A stretch of 64,000 bases of DNA from CAKSQF01 sp051868045 (GCA_051868045.1 JBJDZN010000076.1:62001-126000), one strand, 5' to 3'. Counted from the stretch's first letter, positions 16,132 through 25,848 are shown. A program made the numbers and translations. The notes: generated by a model from the sequence alone, not told the origin.

Positions 16132-17694
16132 ATGAATCTGCTTAAGAAAAAGAACTTCCGATTCGGCAGTCTTGCAGTTGTGCTGTCCGCAGTCGTGATC
16201 GCCGTGATCGTGGTGGTCAACGTGATCATCAGCAGTCTGGCGACGAAATACGGTTGGTACTTTGATATGACCTCTGAGAATCTTTATCAGGTCTCGGATG
16301 AGAGCATAGAGCTTCTGTCGGCGGTTGACGGCACGAAAAATCAGGTTACGATCTACTTTCTCACCGATAAGGACAGACTTGGACAGGGCGTCAGCTCTTC
16401 CGACTATTACGGAGAGTCGGGCTACTGGGGCATGGCACCGATCCATGAACTGGCAAAACAGCTTGCCGATACGTTCTCTTTTATTTCGGTTGATTATATC
16501 AATCTGACCAGCGATCCTGATCGACTGCGGGAAATTGTCGGGTCTGACTATGAAGATTCCTATTTCAGTCAGACGGTTATCCTCATTGATAACTATACCG
16601 AATATACCGACACTTCAGGAAATGTCTACGACAGCGCACATAACTATCGGGTTTATGCCAGAGAATCCTTCTATACCTACGATTACACCACGACAACGGT
16701 TGCCGCCTTCCTGGGGGATTACCGTTTCTGCAGTGCCATCCGCTCAATCACGGTTGAACCGGATCAGGCTCCCATCGCCTACTTCCTGTCGGGACACGGC
16801 GAGAGTATTGGCAGCTATGACCGGACGGCGGAGGATCAGACCTCGATTGATTACGGCGATGCCCAGTCCCTCTGGCAGATTTTCCGGGACTGCGGATATG
16901 AGATCCGGAAGATTGACCTGCGGTATGAGAACTTTGATCCCGATCGGGACGGCGTTGCGGTCATCTATGCGCCGGTGTCCGACTATATCAGTCAGACCAC
17001 ATCGGAGCAGTTTGACGAAATCGCAAAGCTGTCTGCCTATCTGGATTACGGTAATCATTCACTGATGGCGTTCCTAGACCCCAAGGAGGGAAGTCTTTCT
17101 AACCTGGAGAGCTTCCTCGGGCAGACGGCAGGTGTTACCTTCGTTCAGCAGAAACTCAAGGACAACGGTCAGAACAGCGTGTCTGTGGACGGATACAGTC
17201 TGGTGGGTCAGCCTGTGGAAGACAATCCGATCCTTGCCGATCTTTCCAAGGTGTACACCGAGGGAGAGAAAACCATCTTCCAGACCGCCCGTCCTTTGAC
17301 GTTGGAGGAAGGAAAGGGTGCGGTATCCCTCTATCAGGTTCCCTCCAGTGTTCAGAATGACGGCTATACCGGTGCAGGCGTCGATTCGCTCCTGGCACTG
17401 ACCACTACCCCTGCCGGCGGGCAGATATTGACCTGCGGAACCTCAAAGCTGGTGGACAGTGTCTATATGGACAGCGATATTTACGCCAATCACGATCTGA
17501 TGCTTCGCATATTGGATGATATGAACGATTCCGACCGGGTGTCCTTCGGAATTCCCATGAAGGTGATCCGCAATGAGGGACTGGATCTGACCACCCATCA
17601 GGCGAATGTTCTGAGCGTTGTGATCACGTTGGGTCTGCCCTTGGTATTCGCCGTTGCGGGCACGATTGTATATATAAGGAGGAGACACTCTTGA
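16132..17694 (+). CDS. GldG-like ABC-associated protein, paralogue 2
   Basis: A 520-residue second GldG-type protein, 15 bp after the first. Layout is the same: N-terminal helix (about 13-35), extracytoplasmic domain, C-terminal helix (about 491-513, ending VYIRRRHS). Shared landmarks are DMTSENLYQVSDESIELLS, YWGMAPIHELAKQLADTFSF, IAYFLSGHGES and IDYGDAQSLWQIFRDCGY. The two paralogues clearly arose by duplication but have diverged widely. Canonical Gld systems have one GldG, so a pair may form a heterodimer around the permease. Confidence 0.8.
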   Translation: MNLLKKKNFRFGSLAVVLSAVVIAVIVVVNVIISSLATKYGWYFDMTSENLYQVSDESIELLSAVDGTKNQVTIYFLTDKDRLGQGVSSSDYYGESGYWGMAPIHELAKQLADTFSFISVDYINLTSDPDRLREIVGSDYEDSYFSQTVILIDNYTEYTDTSGNVYDSAHNYRVYARESFYTYDYTTTTVAAFLGDYRFCSAIRSITVEPDQAPIAYFLSGHGESIGSYDRTAEDQTSIDYGDAQSLWQIFRDCGYEIRKIDLRYENFDPDRDGVAVIYAPVSDYISQTTSEQFDEIAKLSAYLDYGNHSLMAFLDPKEGSLSNLESFLGQTAGVTFVQQKLKDNGQNSVSVDGYSLVGQPVEDNPILADLSKVYTEGEKTIFQTARPLTLEEGKGAVSLYQVPSSVQNDGYTGAGVDSLLALTTTPAGGQILTCGTSKLVDSVYMDSDIYANHDLMLRILDDMNDSDRVSFGIPMKVIRNEGLDLTTHQANVLSVVITLGLPLVFAVAGTIVYIRRRHS

Positions 17695-19529
17695 TAAACG
17701 ATGAAAAGAAAACGACAGAATCCCAAAGAAAAGGCTTTTCGCATGGTCAAAGGGATCTGATTATCGGACTCACCGTGGTTTTCGGTGTTCTCCTGCTGGC
17801 TTACCTCTTCATTATTCGTCCCCTTATGAAGGATGATACGGTGGATACAACCTCAAATGTGGAGTTGATCTGGTCGGATGAGGTGGCTTACAGCAGTTCG
17901 TCCCTCCTGCTCTATCCGAATGTGACCAGAGATCAGATAAAGGAAATCGCCGTTCACAATCCGAAGAATGATACCAATTATGTGGATTGGGGCTTCTACT
18001 ATAACGAAACCGATAATGATGAACTGGGATTGGATGCCGATACTTTCTACCTGACCAACTTTGAGTATGCCGCATTTGACGAAACTCAGCTGTCCTATTT
18101 CGTGACGGCAGCAGGTTTCGTGGCATGCTCCGCACGAGTTGAGGATCACTGCACCGATTTTTCCAGATACGGTCTTGACTGCGATCTGAATGATCTTTCG
18201 GATAAAATCTACTACACCCTGATTCTGCGGAACGGAAGTCAGCAAACGGTTTTGATCGGGGATCGGACCCCTTCCGGAACCGGATATTATGTCCGCAGCC
18301 TGAACGAGTCCACCAATCTGCAGACCGGCGAGACCATGATTCGGGATTCGGTATATGTTCTGTCCGACATTTACTTCTCCAATACCATTCTGGCAACGCC
18401 CATGGCAATGGTAACGCCCTATTTGGGCTATCCCGCCAACAGTGCCGAGGCTCTTCAGGCATTTGCCTATTGGGTCAATGAGGAAAAGTATTATTACGTT
18501 CCCGAAGGCGAGACCGAACTGGCATGGAACGCCGCATTTGTTGCAGTTCCCGTCAGCACCGATGTTACCGATCCTTTTTCGGTATTCTCCGGATTGGCGG
18601 TCTATTCCACAGTGACCCCCAAAGGCTACTATTCTTCCTCCGAAATGGCAAATCTCGGTGAAATGTTCACCGATTTTGAGGGAGACAGCGTTGTGGAACT
18701 GGGTATTCCCATGTCCGATGAGGAAGGCGAGTATATCGGATTCCCCATGGAAACGCTGGAAAAGTATTATCTGGACGATGAAAACGTTCAGTATCAGCTG
18801 CTCTATAAGGCAAACGGCATTGAAAATGTGATCCGATTCAGTAAATTGCAGGATGACGGCACCTACTATGCCTATTCGCTGGTCTTCAATGTCATCTGTA
18901 AGATCAGTGCCTCCAATGTTGCCTTTCTGGAATGGGACGTGGACTCCTTCATTCTTGCGCATACCTTCTTCCTGGCAATCGACAACTGTCAGTCCTTCTC
19001 CGTCAGCGGCAGCTACTTTGACCTTGGCGTTGAGCAGCCCTATCGAGACGGGCTGATGAACGTGGACTGCGTCTTCCGTATGGAGGGTTCGGGCAGTGCG
19101 TTGGTGGTAACCGAGCGGGCGACCGGTAAGAAGGTGGAGGTCTCCAACTTCCGGAAGCTGTACACCATTATGCTTCAGCTTGACATCCGCAAGGAAATGG
19201 AAGAGGACGAAATCGAAGCGGCGATGCAGCAGGATCCCATGGCGACAGTCACCGTTGTAACCCGTGAGACTTACACCTACAAAACCGATGATGCCGGCAA
19301 TAAGACCGACGAAATTGCCGGAATCCGACCCAGTGTTACCCGAATCTTCCGTTTCTATGAAGTGACCGGCGGCAGATGTCTGATCACCATTGAAGATATT
19401 GACGAGACGGGCAAATCGCTGGGCGAAAACGGCAGTTTCTACGGTATGACCGCTACGGTACAGAAGCTGCTGGCTTCAACGCTGGATCTGATGAATGATG
19501 TCTATATCGACACCTCAATCCGCGGTTGA
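17691..19529 (+). CDS. DUF4340-type membrane-anchored protein
   Basis: A 612-residue protein with a basic N-terminus, one membrane helix (about residues 23-45, IIGLTVVFGVLLLAYLFII) and a large extracytoplasmic beta-rich domain. DUF4340 proteins commonly follow GldG-like genes, and this context is the main basis for the call. The TTG start overlaps the stop of the upstream gene by 4 bp and has AAGGAGG at about 17678-17684, an ideal spacing. It is acidic and rich in Tyr and Asp, as are both GldG-like neighbours. Its biochemical role is unknown. Confidence 0.7.
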   Translation: MINDEKKTTESQRKGFSHGQRDLIIGLTVVFGVLLLAYLFIIRPLMKDDTVDTTSNVELIWSDEVAYSSSSLLLYPNVTRDQIKEIAVHNPKNDTNYVDWGFYYNETDNDELGLDADTFYLTNFEYAAFDETQLSYFVTAAGFVACSARVEDHCTDFSRYGLDCDLNDLSDKIYYTLILRNGSQQTVLIGDRTPSGTGYYVRSLNESTNLQTGETMIRDSVYVLSDIYFSNTILATPMAMVTPYLGYPANSAEALQAFAYWVNEEKYYYVPEGETELAWNAAFVAVPVSTDVTDPFSVFSGLAVYSTVTPKGYYSSSEMANLGEMFTDFEGDSVVELGIPMSDEEGEYIGFPMETLEKYYLDDENVQYQLLYKANGIENVIRFSKLQDDGTYYAYSLVFNVICKISASNVAFLEWDVDSFILAHTFFLAIDNCQSFSVSGSYFDLGVEQPYRDGLMNVDCVFRMEGSGSALVVTERATGKKVEVSNFRKLYTIMLQLDIRKEMEEDEIEAAMQQDPMATVTVVTRETYTYKTDDAGNKTDEIAGIRPSVTRIFRFYEVTGGRCLITIEDIDETGKSLGENGSFYGMTATVQKLLASTLDLMNDVYIDTSIRG

Positions 19530-19587
19530 TTTTGCCGGAGGTTTTTTTCGGGAAAACGGAAAAATGTGAAGGGGTTGTTCTGAGGCT

Positions 19588-20562
19588 ATGACCAATATGC
19601 TGAAAAAAACGGCGGCTGTTTTGCTGGCGATCTTCATGTTGTTGACCGGCATGACCGGATGCTCCTCTCCGAAGGTTCTGCGGCTGGGGGATTTTGAAGT
19701 TTCCTACGATATGCTCCGCTACTTTTCCTGTAACTATATGAAGGAAGCCGGGCATACTCAAGAGGAGTACGAGAACTCTCCCGAACTGCAAAAGGAGCTG
19801 GAGGATCAGGTTTACGGAACGCTGAAGGAGCTTGCCGCATACAGTCAGCTTGCTGAACAGTATAAAATTGAGCTGACAAGTGCTGAGAAGAATCAGATTG
19901 AGAAGGAACTCACCGATCTGCGGGCGAATTACGCTTCCGACGAGGAATACGAGCAGGCACTGGAAGAACAGTACCTGACCGAGGATGTCTATCGTCAGAT
20001 TCAGGAAATTTACGCCGTCTGTGATCGTTTGTACGAATGCCTCCTGGGTCTTCAGGAAATCGACGATGACACCATCCGGAAGGATATTGACAGTGGAAAC
20101 TGGTTTGCGGCGGAATATCTGTGTGTGGTATATACGAGTGACGATGAAGATGCCAAGCGACTGGAACTGATGGAGGAGATCCTGAGTCGTGCAAAAGCCG
20201 GGGAGAGCCTTTCGGCACTGGCAGATGAATATCGGTTGATTTACGGCTTGGGTGAGGTGACCTACGACAATCTGGAGGCATTTACCTATTATTCGGTGGA
20301 TGTCAGCCAGCAGTTGGAGGATACCGTGACCGCGCTTGAGATCGGCGAGTACAGCGAGGTTTGCCGGATTTCGAATAGCGGATTTTTCATCGCTCACCGT
20401 CTGCCGCTGGAGCAGGAATATATCGAGGACAATTTTGACTCGGTTTTCTGGACCGGTTACCAGACAAGAGAGTTTTTCCGGACCATTGAACAGTTCAAAG
20501 AGGGTCTGGAAGTCGATTACAAGAGCAAATATGAGGATCTCAAGCTCTGGATGCTTGAATAG
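19588..20562 (+). CDS. SurA/PrsA-like lipoprotein (foldase candidate)
   Basis: A 324-residue exported lipoprotein. A lysine-bearing signal peptide with hydrophobic core (residues 8-21) ends in GMTGC, so Cys25 would be lipidated, although Met at -3 is unusual. A helical SurA_N-like region rich in Glu and Gln (about 40-165) is followed by a segment resembling a divergent parvulin domain (about 170-270, with EILSRAKAGESLSALADEY and LEIGEYSEVCRISNSGFFIAHRL). Catalytic competence is doubtful. It ends the Gld-like cluster and may assist folding of its exported proteins. A strong terminator follows. Confidence 0.7.
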   Translation: MTNMLKKTAAVLLAIFMLLTGMTGCSSPKVLRLGDFEVSYDMLRYFSCNYMKEAGHTQEEYENSPELQKELEDQVYGTLKELAAYSQLAEQYKIELTSAEKNQIEKELTDLRANYASDEEYEQALEEQYLTEDVYRQIQEIYAVCDRLYECLLGLQEIDDDTIRKDIDSGNWFAAEYLCVVYTSDDEDAKRLELMEEILSRAKAGESLSALADEYRLIYGLGEVTYDNLEAFTYYSVDVSQQLEDTVTALEIGEYSEVCRISNSGFFIAHRLPLEQEYIEDNFDSVFWTGYQTREFFRTIEQFKEGLEVDYKSKYEDLKLWMLE

Positions 20563-20569
20563 ATTTCAG

Positions 20570-20608
20570 GCGGGCTTGCGCAAAAGATAGGCGCAAGCCC
20601 GCTTTTTT
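20570..20608 (+). terminator. Intrinsic terminator
   Basis: Perfect 12-bp stem GCGGGCTTGCGC/GCGCAAGCCCGC with a 9-nt loop and six trailing T. It closes the transporter/foldase operon. Confidence 0.95.
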
Positions 20609-20653
20609 GAATGATTTTCATTGAAAACCCAATAAAATCAAATGAAAAAAGAC

Positions 20654-20682
20654 TTGCATTCTTTTTCAAACTGTGCTATAAT
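20654..20682 (+). promoter_or_regulatory. SigA promoter of the ACT/UPF0210 operon
   Basis: TTGCAT at 20654-20659, 17-bp spacer with extended -10 TGC, TATAAT at 20677-20682. Confidence 0.85.
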
Positions 20683-20720
20683 AACCAAAGCTTATTCCAT
20701 ATCAAAGGAGATACATCAAG

Positions 20721-20990
20721 ATGAAAGCAGTGATTACAGTTACAGGTACCGACGGAGTCGGCATCGTTGCCAAGGTTTCCGCTCTGTGTGCAGAATACGG
20801 AGCCAATATTGTGGATATTTCCCAGAGCGTTCTGCGGGAGTATTTTGCTATGATCATGATCGTGGATATTGAGAATCTGAACATTCCGTTTACCGAGTTT
20901 GTGGATCTGGCGAAGACCTACGGCGAGAAGAACGGTCTGCAAATCTCGGCAATGCACGAAGATATTTTCAATACCATGCACCACATCTGA
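20721..20990 (+). CDS. ACT-domain protein, UPF0237 family
   Basis: An 89-residue protein made of one ACT domain (KAVITVTGTDGVGIVAKVSALCAEYGANI then the FAMIMIVDIENLNIPF strand). ACT domains bind small ligands, often amino acids, and regulate partner proteins. This family is nearly always found directly before a UPF0210 gene, as here (16 bp apart), so the two products likely work together. The ATG follows AAAGGAG at 20705-20711. The ligand is unknown. Confidence 0.92.
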   Translation: MKAVITVTGTDGVGIVAKVSALCAEYGANIVDISQSVLREYFAMIMIVDIENLNIPFTEFVDLAKTYGEKNGLQISAMHEDIFNTMHHI

Positions 20991-21006
20991 TCCGGAGGGA
21001 ACGACA

Positions 21007-22371
21007 ATGCAAATGATCAGTCAGAACGATATTCTGGAAACCATCAATATGATTCATTCGGAAAACCTGGATATCAGAACCATTACCATGGGCATTTCGC
21101 TCTATGACTGCGTTTCCGATGACGTAAACCGCCTGTGTGACAATATCTACGATAAAATCACCTCAAGGGCAGGAAATCTGGTGAAAACCGGTGATGAAAT
21201 CGAAAAAAAGTACGGCATTCCGATTATCAATAAGCGGGTGTCCCTGACTCCCATCAGCCTGATCGGCGGAAAATGCAACAGCGACGGATATGTGAAGATC
21301 GCCAAGACCCTTGACCGTGCCGCAAAGGAACTGGGCATTAACTTCATCGGCGGTTATACCGCACTGGTTCAGAAGGGGATGTCCTACAATGCTTCCGCAC
21401 TGCTGGACAGTATTCCCCAGGCACTGACCGAGACCGATTACCTCTGCTCGTCGGTGAACGTCGCTTCCACCAAGGCGGGAATCAATATGGACGCCATCCT
21501 TCGCTGCGGAAATATCATCAAAACCGCCGCTAAGATGACCGCAGATCGGGATTCCATCGCCTGCGCCAAATTTGTGGTCTTTGCCAATGCCCCAGAGGAT
21601 AACCCCTTCATGGCAGGTGCCTTCAACGGCATGGGCGAACCTGAGACCGTCATCAATGTGGGCGTGTCGGGACCCGGCGTAGTGGCATCGGCAATCCGCA
21701 GAGCAGGGGACTGCGATCTGTCCGAGCTGGCGGAAACCGTCAAGCGGACGGCGTTCAAGATCACCCGTGTGGGACAGTTGGTAGCAAGAGAGGCAGCCGA
21801 CCGTCTGGGCGTTCCCTTCGGCATTATCGACCTGTCCCTGGCTCCCACTCCTGCCATCGGCGACAGCGTGGCGCAGGTGCTGGAGGAAATGGGACTGGAA
21901 AAGTGCGGCGGATGGGGAACCACCGCCTGCCTGGCACTGCTGAACGATGCCGTCAAGAAGGGCGGCGTCATGGCATCCTCCCATGTGGGCGGACTGTCGG
22001 GTGCCTTCATCCCCGTGTCCGAAGATGCCGGCATGATTTCTGCGGCAAAGTGCGGCGCACTGACCCTGAATAAGCTGGAATCCATGACGGCGGTCTGCTC
22101 GGTGGGATTGGATATGATTGCCATCCCCGGCGACACCACAACCGAGGTGATCTGCGGCATTATCGCCGACGAGATCTCCATCGGTGTTGCCAATACCAAG
22201 ACCACGGCGGTCCGTGTGATCCCCGCCATCGGCAGGCACGTCGGCGAGAGCGTTCACTTCGGCGGACTGCTGGGCGAGGCTCCCATTATGGAGGTTGCTC
22301 CCTACAGTCCCGCCCGGTTCATCCATCGGGGCGGACGCATCCCCGCACCCATTCATTCGCTGAAAAACTGA
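21007..22371 (+). CDS. UPF0210/DUF711 family protein (PFL-like fold)
   Basis: A 454-residue protein of the UPF0210 family, with a fold related to pyruvate formate-lyase/ribonucleotide reductase barrels but no established reaction. Family segments include ETINMIHSENLDIRTITMGISL at the N-terminus, IINKRVSLTPISLIGG, and the glycine-rich GVSGPGVV. The C-terminal glycyl radical motif of true PFL is absent. ATG at 21007 with CCGGAGGGA upstream; the frame is open further upstream but overlaps the ACT gene without a site. Confidence 0.9.
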   Translation: MQMISQNDILETINMIHSENLDIRTITMGISLYDCVSDDVNRLCDNIYDKITSRAGNLVKTGDEIEKKYGIPIINKRVSLTPISLIGGKCNSDGYVKIAKTLDRAAKELGINFIGGYTALVQKGMSYNASALLDSIPQALTETDYLCSSVNVASTKAGINMDAILRCGNIIKTAAKMTADRDSIACAKFVVFANAPEDNPFMAGAFNGMGEPETVINVGVSGPGVVASAIRRAGDCDLSELAETVKRTAFKITRVGQLVAREAADRLGVPFGIIDLSLAPTPAIGDSVAQVLEEMGLEKCGGWGTTACLALLNDAVKKGGVMASSHVGGLSGAFIPVSEDAGMISAAKCGALTLNKLESMTAVCSVGLDMIAIPGDTTTEVICGIIADEISIGVANTKTTAVRVIPAIGRHVGESVHFGGLLGEAPIMEVAPYSPARFIHRGGRIPAPIHSLKN

Positions 22372-22390
22372 ACAGGCGCATCAATACATC

Positions 22391-22432
22391 AAAAACCGAT
22401 AGCCCCTGAATCCAGAGGCTATCGGTTTTTTC
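22391..22432. terminator. Bidirectional terminator between convergent genes
   Basis: Stem AAAAACCGATAGCC (22391-22404) with GGCTATCGGTTTTT (22417-22430), and T or A runs on both sides. It serves the UPF0210 gene on plus and the AraC gene on minus. Confidence 0.92.
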
Positions 22433-22467
22433 TGTTGATTGGTTTATACTTTGACGAAGGTACCGCC

Positions 22468-23358
22468 TTATTGTTGCTGCACTATCGGTTCACTGACCGT
22501 CCTGCCCTTTTCGGAGGCGTTCAGAATCTTCCTCATATCCACCGGGCTGTAACCGTAGTATTTGCGGAAGCAGTCGGAGAAATAGGATGCTGTACCGAAT
22601 CCTGAGGCAAAGGCGACCTCTTCCACCGAAAACCGGTCGGATTTCAGCAGATTGTGGGCATAGGACAGTCTTGTCTGCATCAGATAGGTGTTGAAGGATA
22701 CCCCCATCTGCTCGGTAAAGCGCGCACCCAGATAGTTGGGCGTGATCGGGATGGTTGCGGCAACGCCCTGGAGGGTCAGCTTGTTCTTGAAGTTGTACTT
22801 GATATAGGAGACCGCCTGCATGACAATACTTGAAACGTTGTTGTCCACGTTCTCATGGTTCTCGATTTTCTGCATGTAGAGAATGACGATGAATTCCAGT
22901 AGATCGGCAATCGCCCGATCTCTCAGGGGACAGGCTTCGCTGTCGGCATCGTATAATTCCTTCAGCTTGTGGAACAGCGGTTCGATGAAGGCAATTTCTG
23001 CCTGGGTAAAACGGATAGCCGGCCACTGATCGTTGGAGTAGATCTTGTCGTAGGCCTCCTTGGTGAGAATCAGGTCATTAAAGGCGATGTTGTAAATCAC
23101 CATGTTGGAAGTTGCGGACAGATGATGAAAATCGGCGGGAGTGACCATGTAACAGCTCCCCGCCTCCAGATGATAATCCATGCCGTTTACCTGATATTCA
23201 CCGGTTCCCGAAGCGAAATATTCCAGTTCGAAATAGTCATGCCAATGATGCCATGTTTGGGTATTGTATTCCTTGAATATGACCTCAATATTGTTCTTTT
23301 CAAACCTTCTGTCCGAGCGCACCAGTCTCGGGAAATCATTTTTGCTGTGGATTGCCAC
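22468..23358 (-). CDS. AraC-family transcriptional regulator with cupin sensor
   Basis: A 296-residue regulator. The N-terminal half is a cupin-like sugar-binding type domain (HHWHDYFELEYFASGTGEYQVNGMDYHLEAGSCYMVTP, about residues 37-85). The C-terminal ~100 residues form the double helix-turn-helix of AraC/XylS proteins, with LTLQGVAATIPITPNYLGARFTEQMG and the signature VEEVAFASGFGTASYFSDCFRKYYGYSP. The ligand is unknown; no sugar operon is adjacent apart from galM at 24789. It has its own consensus promoter at 23409-23437. Confidence 0.93.
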   Translation of the reverse strand: MAIHSKNDFPRLVRSDRRFEKNNIEVIFKEYNTQTWHHWHDYFELEYFASGTGEYQVNGMDYHLEAGSCYMVTPADFHHLSATSNMVIYNIAFNDLILTKEAYDKIYSNDQWPAIRFTQAEIAFIEPLFHKLKELYDADSEACPLRDRAIADLLEFIVILYMQKIENHENVDNNVSSIVMQAVSYIKYNFKNKLTLQGVAATIPITPNYLGARFTEQMGVSFNTYLMQTRLSYAHNLLKSDRFSVEEVAFASGFGTASYFSDCFRKYYGYSPVDMRKILNASEKGRTVSEPIVQQQ

Positions 23359-23408
23359 TTTACGAACCTCTTTCTACACACCTTATTTTTTTGAAAATCA
23401 CACAAAAT

Positions 23409-23437
23409 ATTATAGTCCTTTTTCTGCCGTTTGTCAA
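23409..23437 (-). promoter_or_regulatory. SigA promoter of the AraC-type regulator
   Basis: On the minus strand TTGACA (23437-23432), 17-bp spacer, TATAAT (23414-23409). The 218-bp gap to spoIID shows nothing else that I can name. Confidence 0.9.
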
Positions 23438-23576
23438 TACAAAAATCAACGATGATCGCCATAAAATCAACGAATCTTCTGTTTTCTACACTAAACTTAC
23501 TGTCATAAATTTAAAAAATCAATGATCACTGTGCTTCTGAATATAAAAAATTGTGAATCTGAAGTGCGAAGGACGT

Positions 23577-24545
23577 TTATTTTCTGCCTTGTTCCAGCAA
23601 GGCGGGAATATCAATGGGCAAAACGGCGGTTCCGGGGTAGTAGGCGGCGATGATGTCCTCAAATTCCGCTCCCTCTTCTGCCATTTTGATGGCACCGCTT
23701 CGACTCATGCCCACGCCGTTTCCTTCGCCGCGGATGGTAAATCGGTAGGTTGAGACGCTTTTCTCAATGGTGAAATCGGTGGACGGGAGGAAAAGAGCGG
23801 AGGCGAAGACCCAGCCCTCCACAACCTGATCGCCGATCTGCACCTTATCGACCCTTCCTGCCGCCGTTCGGGACAGAATCTCGGGAATTCCGTCCTTTAT
23901 TCCGAAATTCGAAAGCAGAAGTGCCGAAACCACCTCTTCGGACAGGGTGACCTCGTAGCATTCGATTTCCTCGTAGGTCCGGACTGAGCAGAGATAGGGA
24001 ATGTCGGTATGCCCCACGTTTTTGGCGTCCTCGGTCAAAAGATAGGATCGGTCGTGCATCAGCGTCAGGGCAAGCTCGCCCTCATAACAGACGCCGAATC
24101 CCAGCACCGTCGAGACCGCCTCATGAATTTTCGAATATAACGGTTCGCAGACGGTCTCCCCGTAGCACTCGACAGCCTCAGATTTCGGAAGATAACCGGA
24201 TCCGTGATCGGGGTCATCGCAGAAGTCAACAGCCAGTTCTTGGGCGTGTTCGCATCTGCCGCACAGGGAAAGGAGCTTGCTTTCGGTGGCGATTGAAAAG
24301 GCAAGCAGGGCTTGCTCGGGGTAGTCGGTTTCAAAATCCAGATCGGCGGCAAGACAGCCCTCCAGATAATCCGCAAATGCCAGTTCCTCGATCTGCCCGC
24401 TTTCCTGTCGGTACAGTCTGATCGTATCGGTCTGCTCTCCGTTTTTGGGTCTCAGGGACAGAATCAGGGCGGGCAGGGCGGACATCAGCAGAATGCAGAG
24501 AATCAGGACAGGGGTCAACAGGCGTTTGTTTGTCGTCATACGCAT
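23577..24545 (-). CDS. spoIID: Stage II sporulation protein D (SpoIID-like amidase/lytic transglycosylase)
   Basis: A 322-residue protein with one N-terminal helix (about 7-30, LLTPVLILCILLMSALPALIL) and the SpoIID domain. EELAFADYLEGCLAADLDFETDYPEQALLAFSIA holds the conserved start with catalytic-type glutamate, and the C-terminal GEGNGVGMSRSGAIKMAEEGAEFEDIIAAYYPGT is diagnostic. SpoIID degrades glycan strands during engulfment of the forespore with SpoIIP and SpoIIM. The domain is interrupted by a Cys/His-rich stretch (LCGRCEHAQELAVDFCDD). ATG at 24545 or 24539 (spacing 4 or 10 nt after AAAGG); longer frames lack a site. Confidence 0.88.
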   Translation of the reverse strand: MRMTTNKRLLTPVLILCILLMSALPALILSLRPKNGEQTDTIRLYRQESGQIEELAFADYLEGCLAADLDFETDYPEQALLAFSIATESKLLSLCGRCEHAQELAVDFCDDPDHGSGYLPKSEAVECYGETVCEPLYSKIHEAVSTVLGFGVCYEGELALTLMHDRSYLLTEDAKNVGHTDIPYLCSVRTYEEIECYEVTLSEEVVSALLLSNFGIKDGIPEILSRTAAGRVDKVQIGDQVVEGWVFASALFLPSTDFTIEKSVSTYRFTIRGEGNGVGMSRSGAIKMAEEGAEFEDIIAAYYPGTAVLPIDIPALLEQGRK

Positions 24546-24678
24546 CGCACCTTTCTGTGGGTAGTATTGACCGATTTGGAACACTTTCATGCAAGTATAT
24601 GAAAATCCCCCGCAGATCATGCGGTGGATTCCGACGTGAAAACTTTGGGAGAATTCTTCAAAAAATCAACAAATCCGA

Positions 24679-24707
24679 TTGACAAATTCCCTCGAATGCT
24701 TTATAAT
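24679..24707 (+). promoter_or_regulatory. SigA promoter of galM
   Basis: TTGACA at 24679-24684, 17-bp spacer, TATAAT at 24702-24707. Confidence 0.9.
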
Positions 24708-24788
24708 AGACTCAACGCATGGGAAACTTGCAAAAATAAAACGAAAACAAAATCAGATATGCCGCAAAATGCGGAAGCGGAGGTTTTT

Positions 24789-25832
24789 ATGAGTATTGAA
24801 AAAAGCGTGTTCGGAACATTGGAAGGCAGGGATGTTTATGCCTATACCCTGACGGTGGGGGATCTGGCAGTCACCCTTTCGGAGTATGGCGCAAGAGTGG
24901 CGAAGGTGATCTTTGCCGGCACTTCGGTGGTCTGCGGATTTGACGGTCTGGAGGGACATCTTGCCGACGGCGATTATCACGGTTCGGTTGTAGGACGGTA
25001 CGCAAACCGGATCTCCGACGGTAAATTTACCCTGAACGGGAAGGAGTACACCCTTGCCTGCAACGAGGTTGCCAGAGGCGAACATCTCCACGGCGGAAAC
25101 GTGGGCTTTTCCTCTAAGGTATGGGACGTGGTGGAGACGGCTTCGGATGAGAAGTCCGCTTCCATACGATTCCGTCTGACCTCTCCTGACGGTGAGGAAG
25201 GCTATCCCGGAAATCTTACCGTTTATGTGACCTATACCGTGGCTGACGATGCCATCACCATCGACTATCTGGCAGAAACCGATGCCGATACCATCCTGAA
25301 TCTGACCAATCACAGCTATTTCAGCCTGTCTGGCGTAGGCAACACCATTCTGGATCATAAGCTGACCCTGAACTGCGGCAAGTACGTTCCCGTAAACGAG
25401 CGTCTGATTCCCCTTGGCGAGCTGGCGGATGTGACCGGTACCCCCTTTGACTTCCGTGAAGGCAAGACCATCGGACAGGACATCGGAGCCAATGATGAGC
25501 AGTTGAAGATTGCCGGCGGCTACGATCACTGCTTTGTCAGAGGAAACGGTGAGAATACCGAAACTCCCCGGTGGATTGGAACGATTTCCTCTCCCGTTAC
25601 CGGAATTACCATGGAAATTCTGACCACCGAGGGCGGCATTCAGATGTATACGGGCAATTACATGACAGCCCCCAATCCCTTCTTCGGCACGATTCCCCAG
25701 AAACAGAATCAGGCAGTGGCACTGGAGTGCAATCGGATGCCCGATTCCCCCAATCAGAAGAATTTCCCCTCTCCCGTCATCCGGGCAGGTCAGAAATATA
25801 CTCAGACCACCGTGTATAAATTTTCGAAATAA
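24789..25832 (+). CDS. galM: Aldose 1-epimerase (mutarotase)
   Basis: A 347-residue galactose mutarotase that interconverts alpha- and beta-anomers of aldohexoses. Active-site landmarks: VGRYANRISDGKFTLNGKEY, the histidine in GEHLHGG, the second histidine in LNLTNHSYFSLSG, the aspartate in GGYDHCFV and the late catalytic glutamate in VALECNRMPDSPNQ. ATG at 24789 with GGAGG 5 nt upstream, placed 80 bp after the promoter; the open frame further upstream starts before the transcription start. Monocistronic by its promoter and terminator. Confidence 0.96.
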   Translation: MSIEKSVFGTLEGRDVYAYTLTVGDLAVTLSEYGARVAKVIFAGTSVVCGFDGLEGHLADGDYHGSVVGRYANRISDGKFTLNGKEYTLACNEVARGEHLHGGNVGFSSKVWDVVETASDEKSASIRFRLTSPDGEEGYPGNLTVYVTYTVADDAITIDYLAETDADTILNLTNHSYFSLSGVGNTILDHKLTLNCGKYVPVNERLIPLGELADVTGTPFDFREGKTIGQDIGANDEQLKIAGGYDHCFVRGNGENTETPRWIGTISSPVTGITMEILTTEGGIQMYTGNYMTAPNPFFGTIPQKQNQAVALECNRMPDSPNQKNFPSPVIRAGQKYTQTTVYKFSK

Positions 25833-25848
25833 ATCGAAATGCTTTCAG

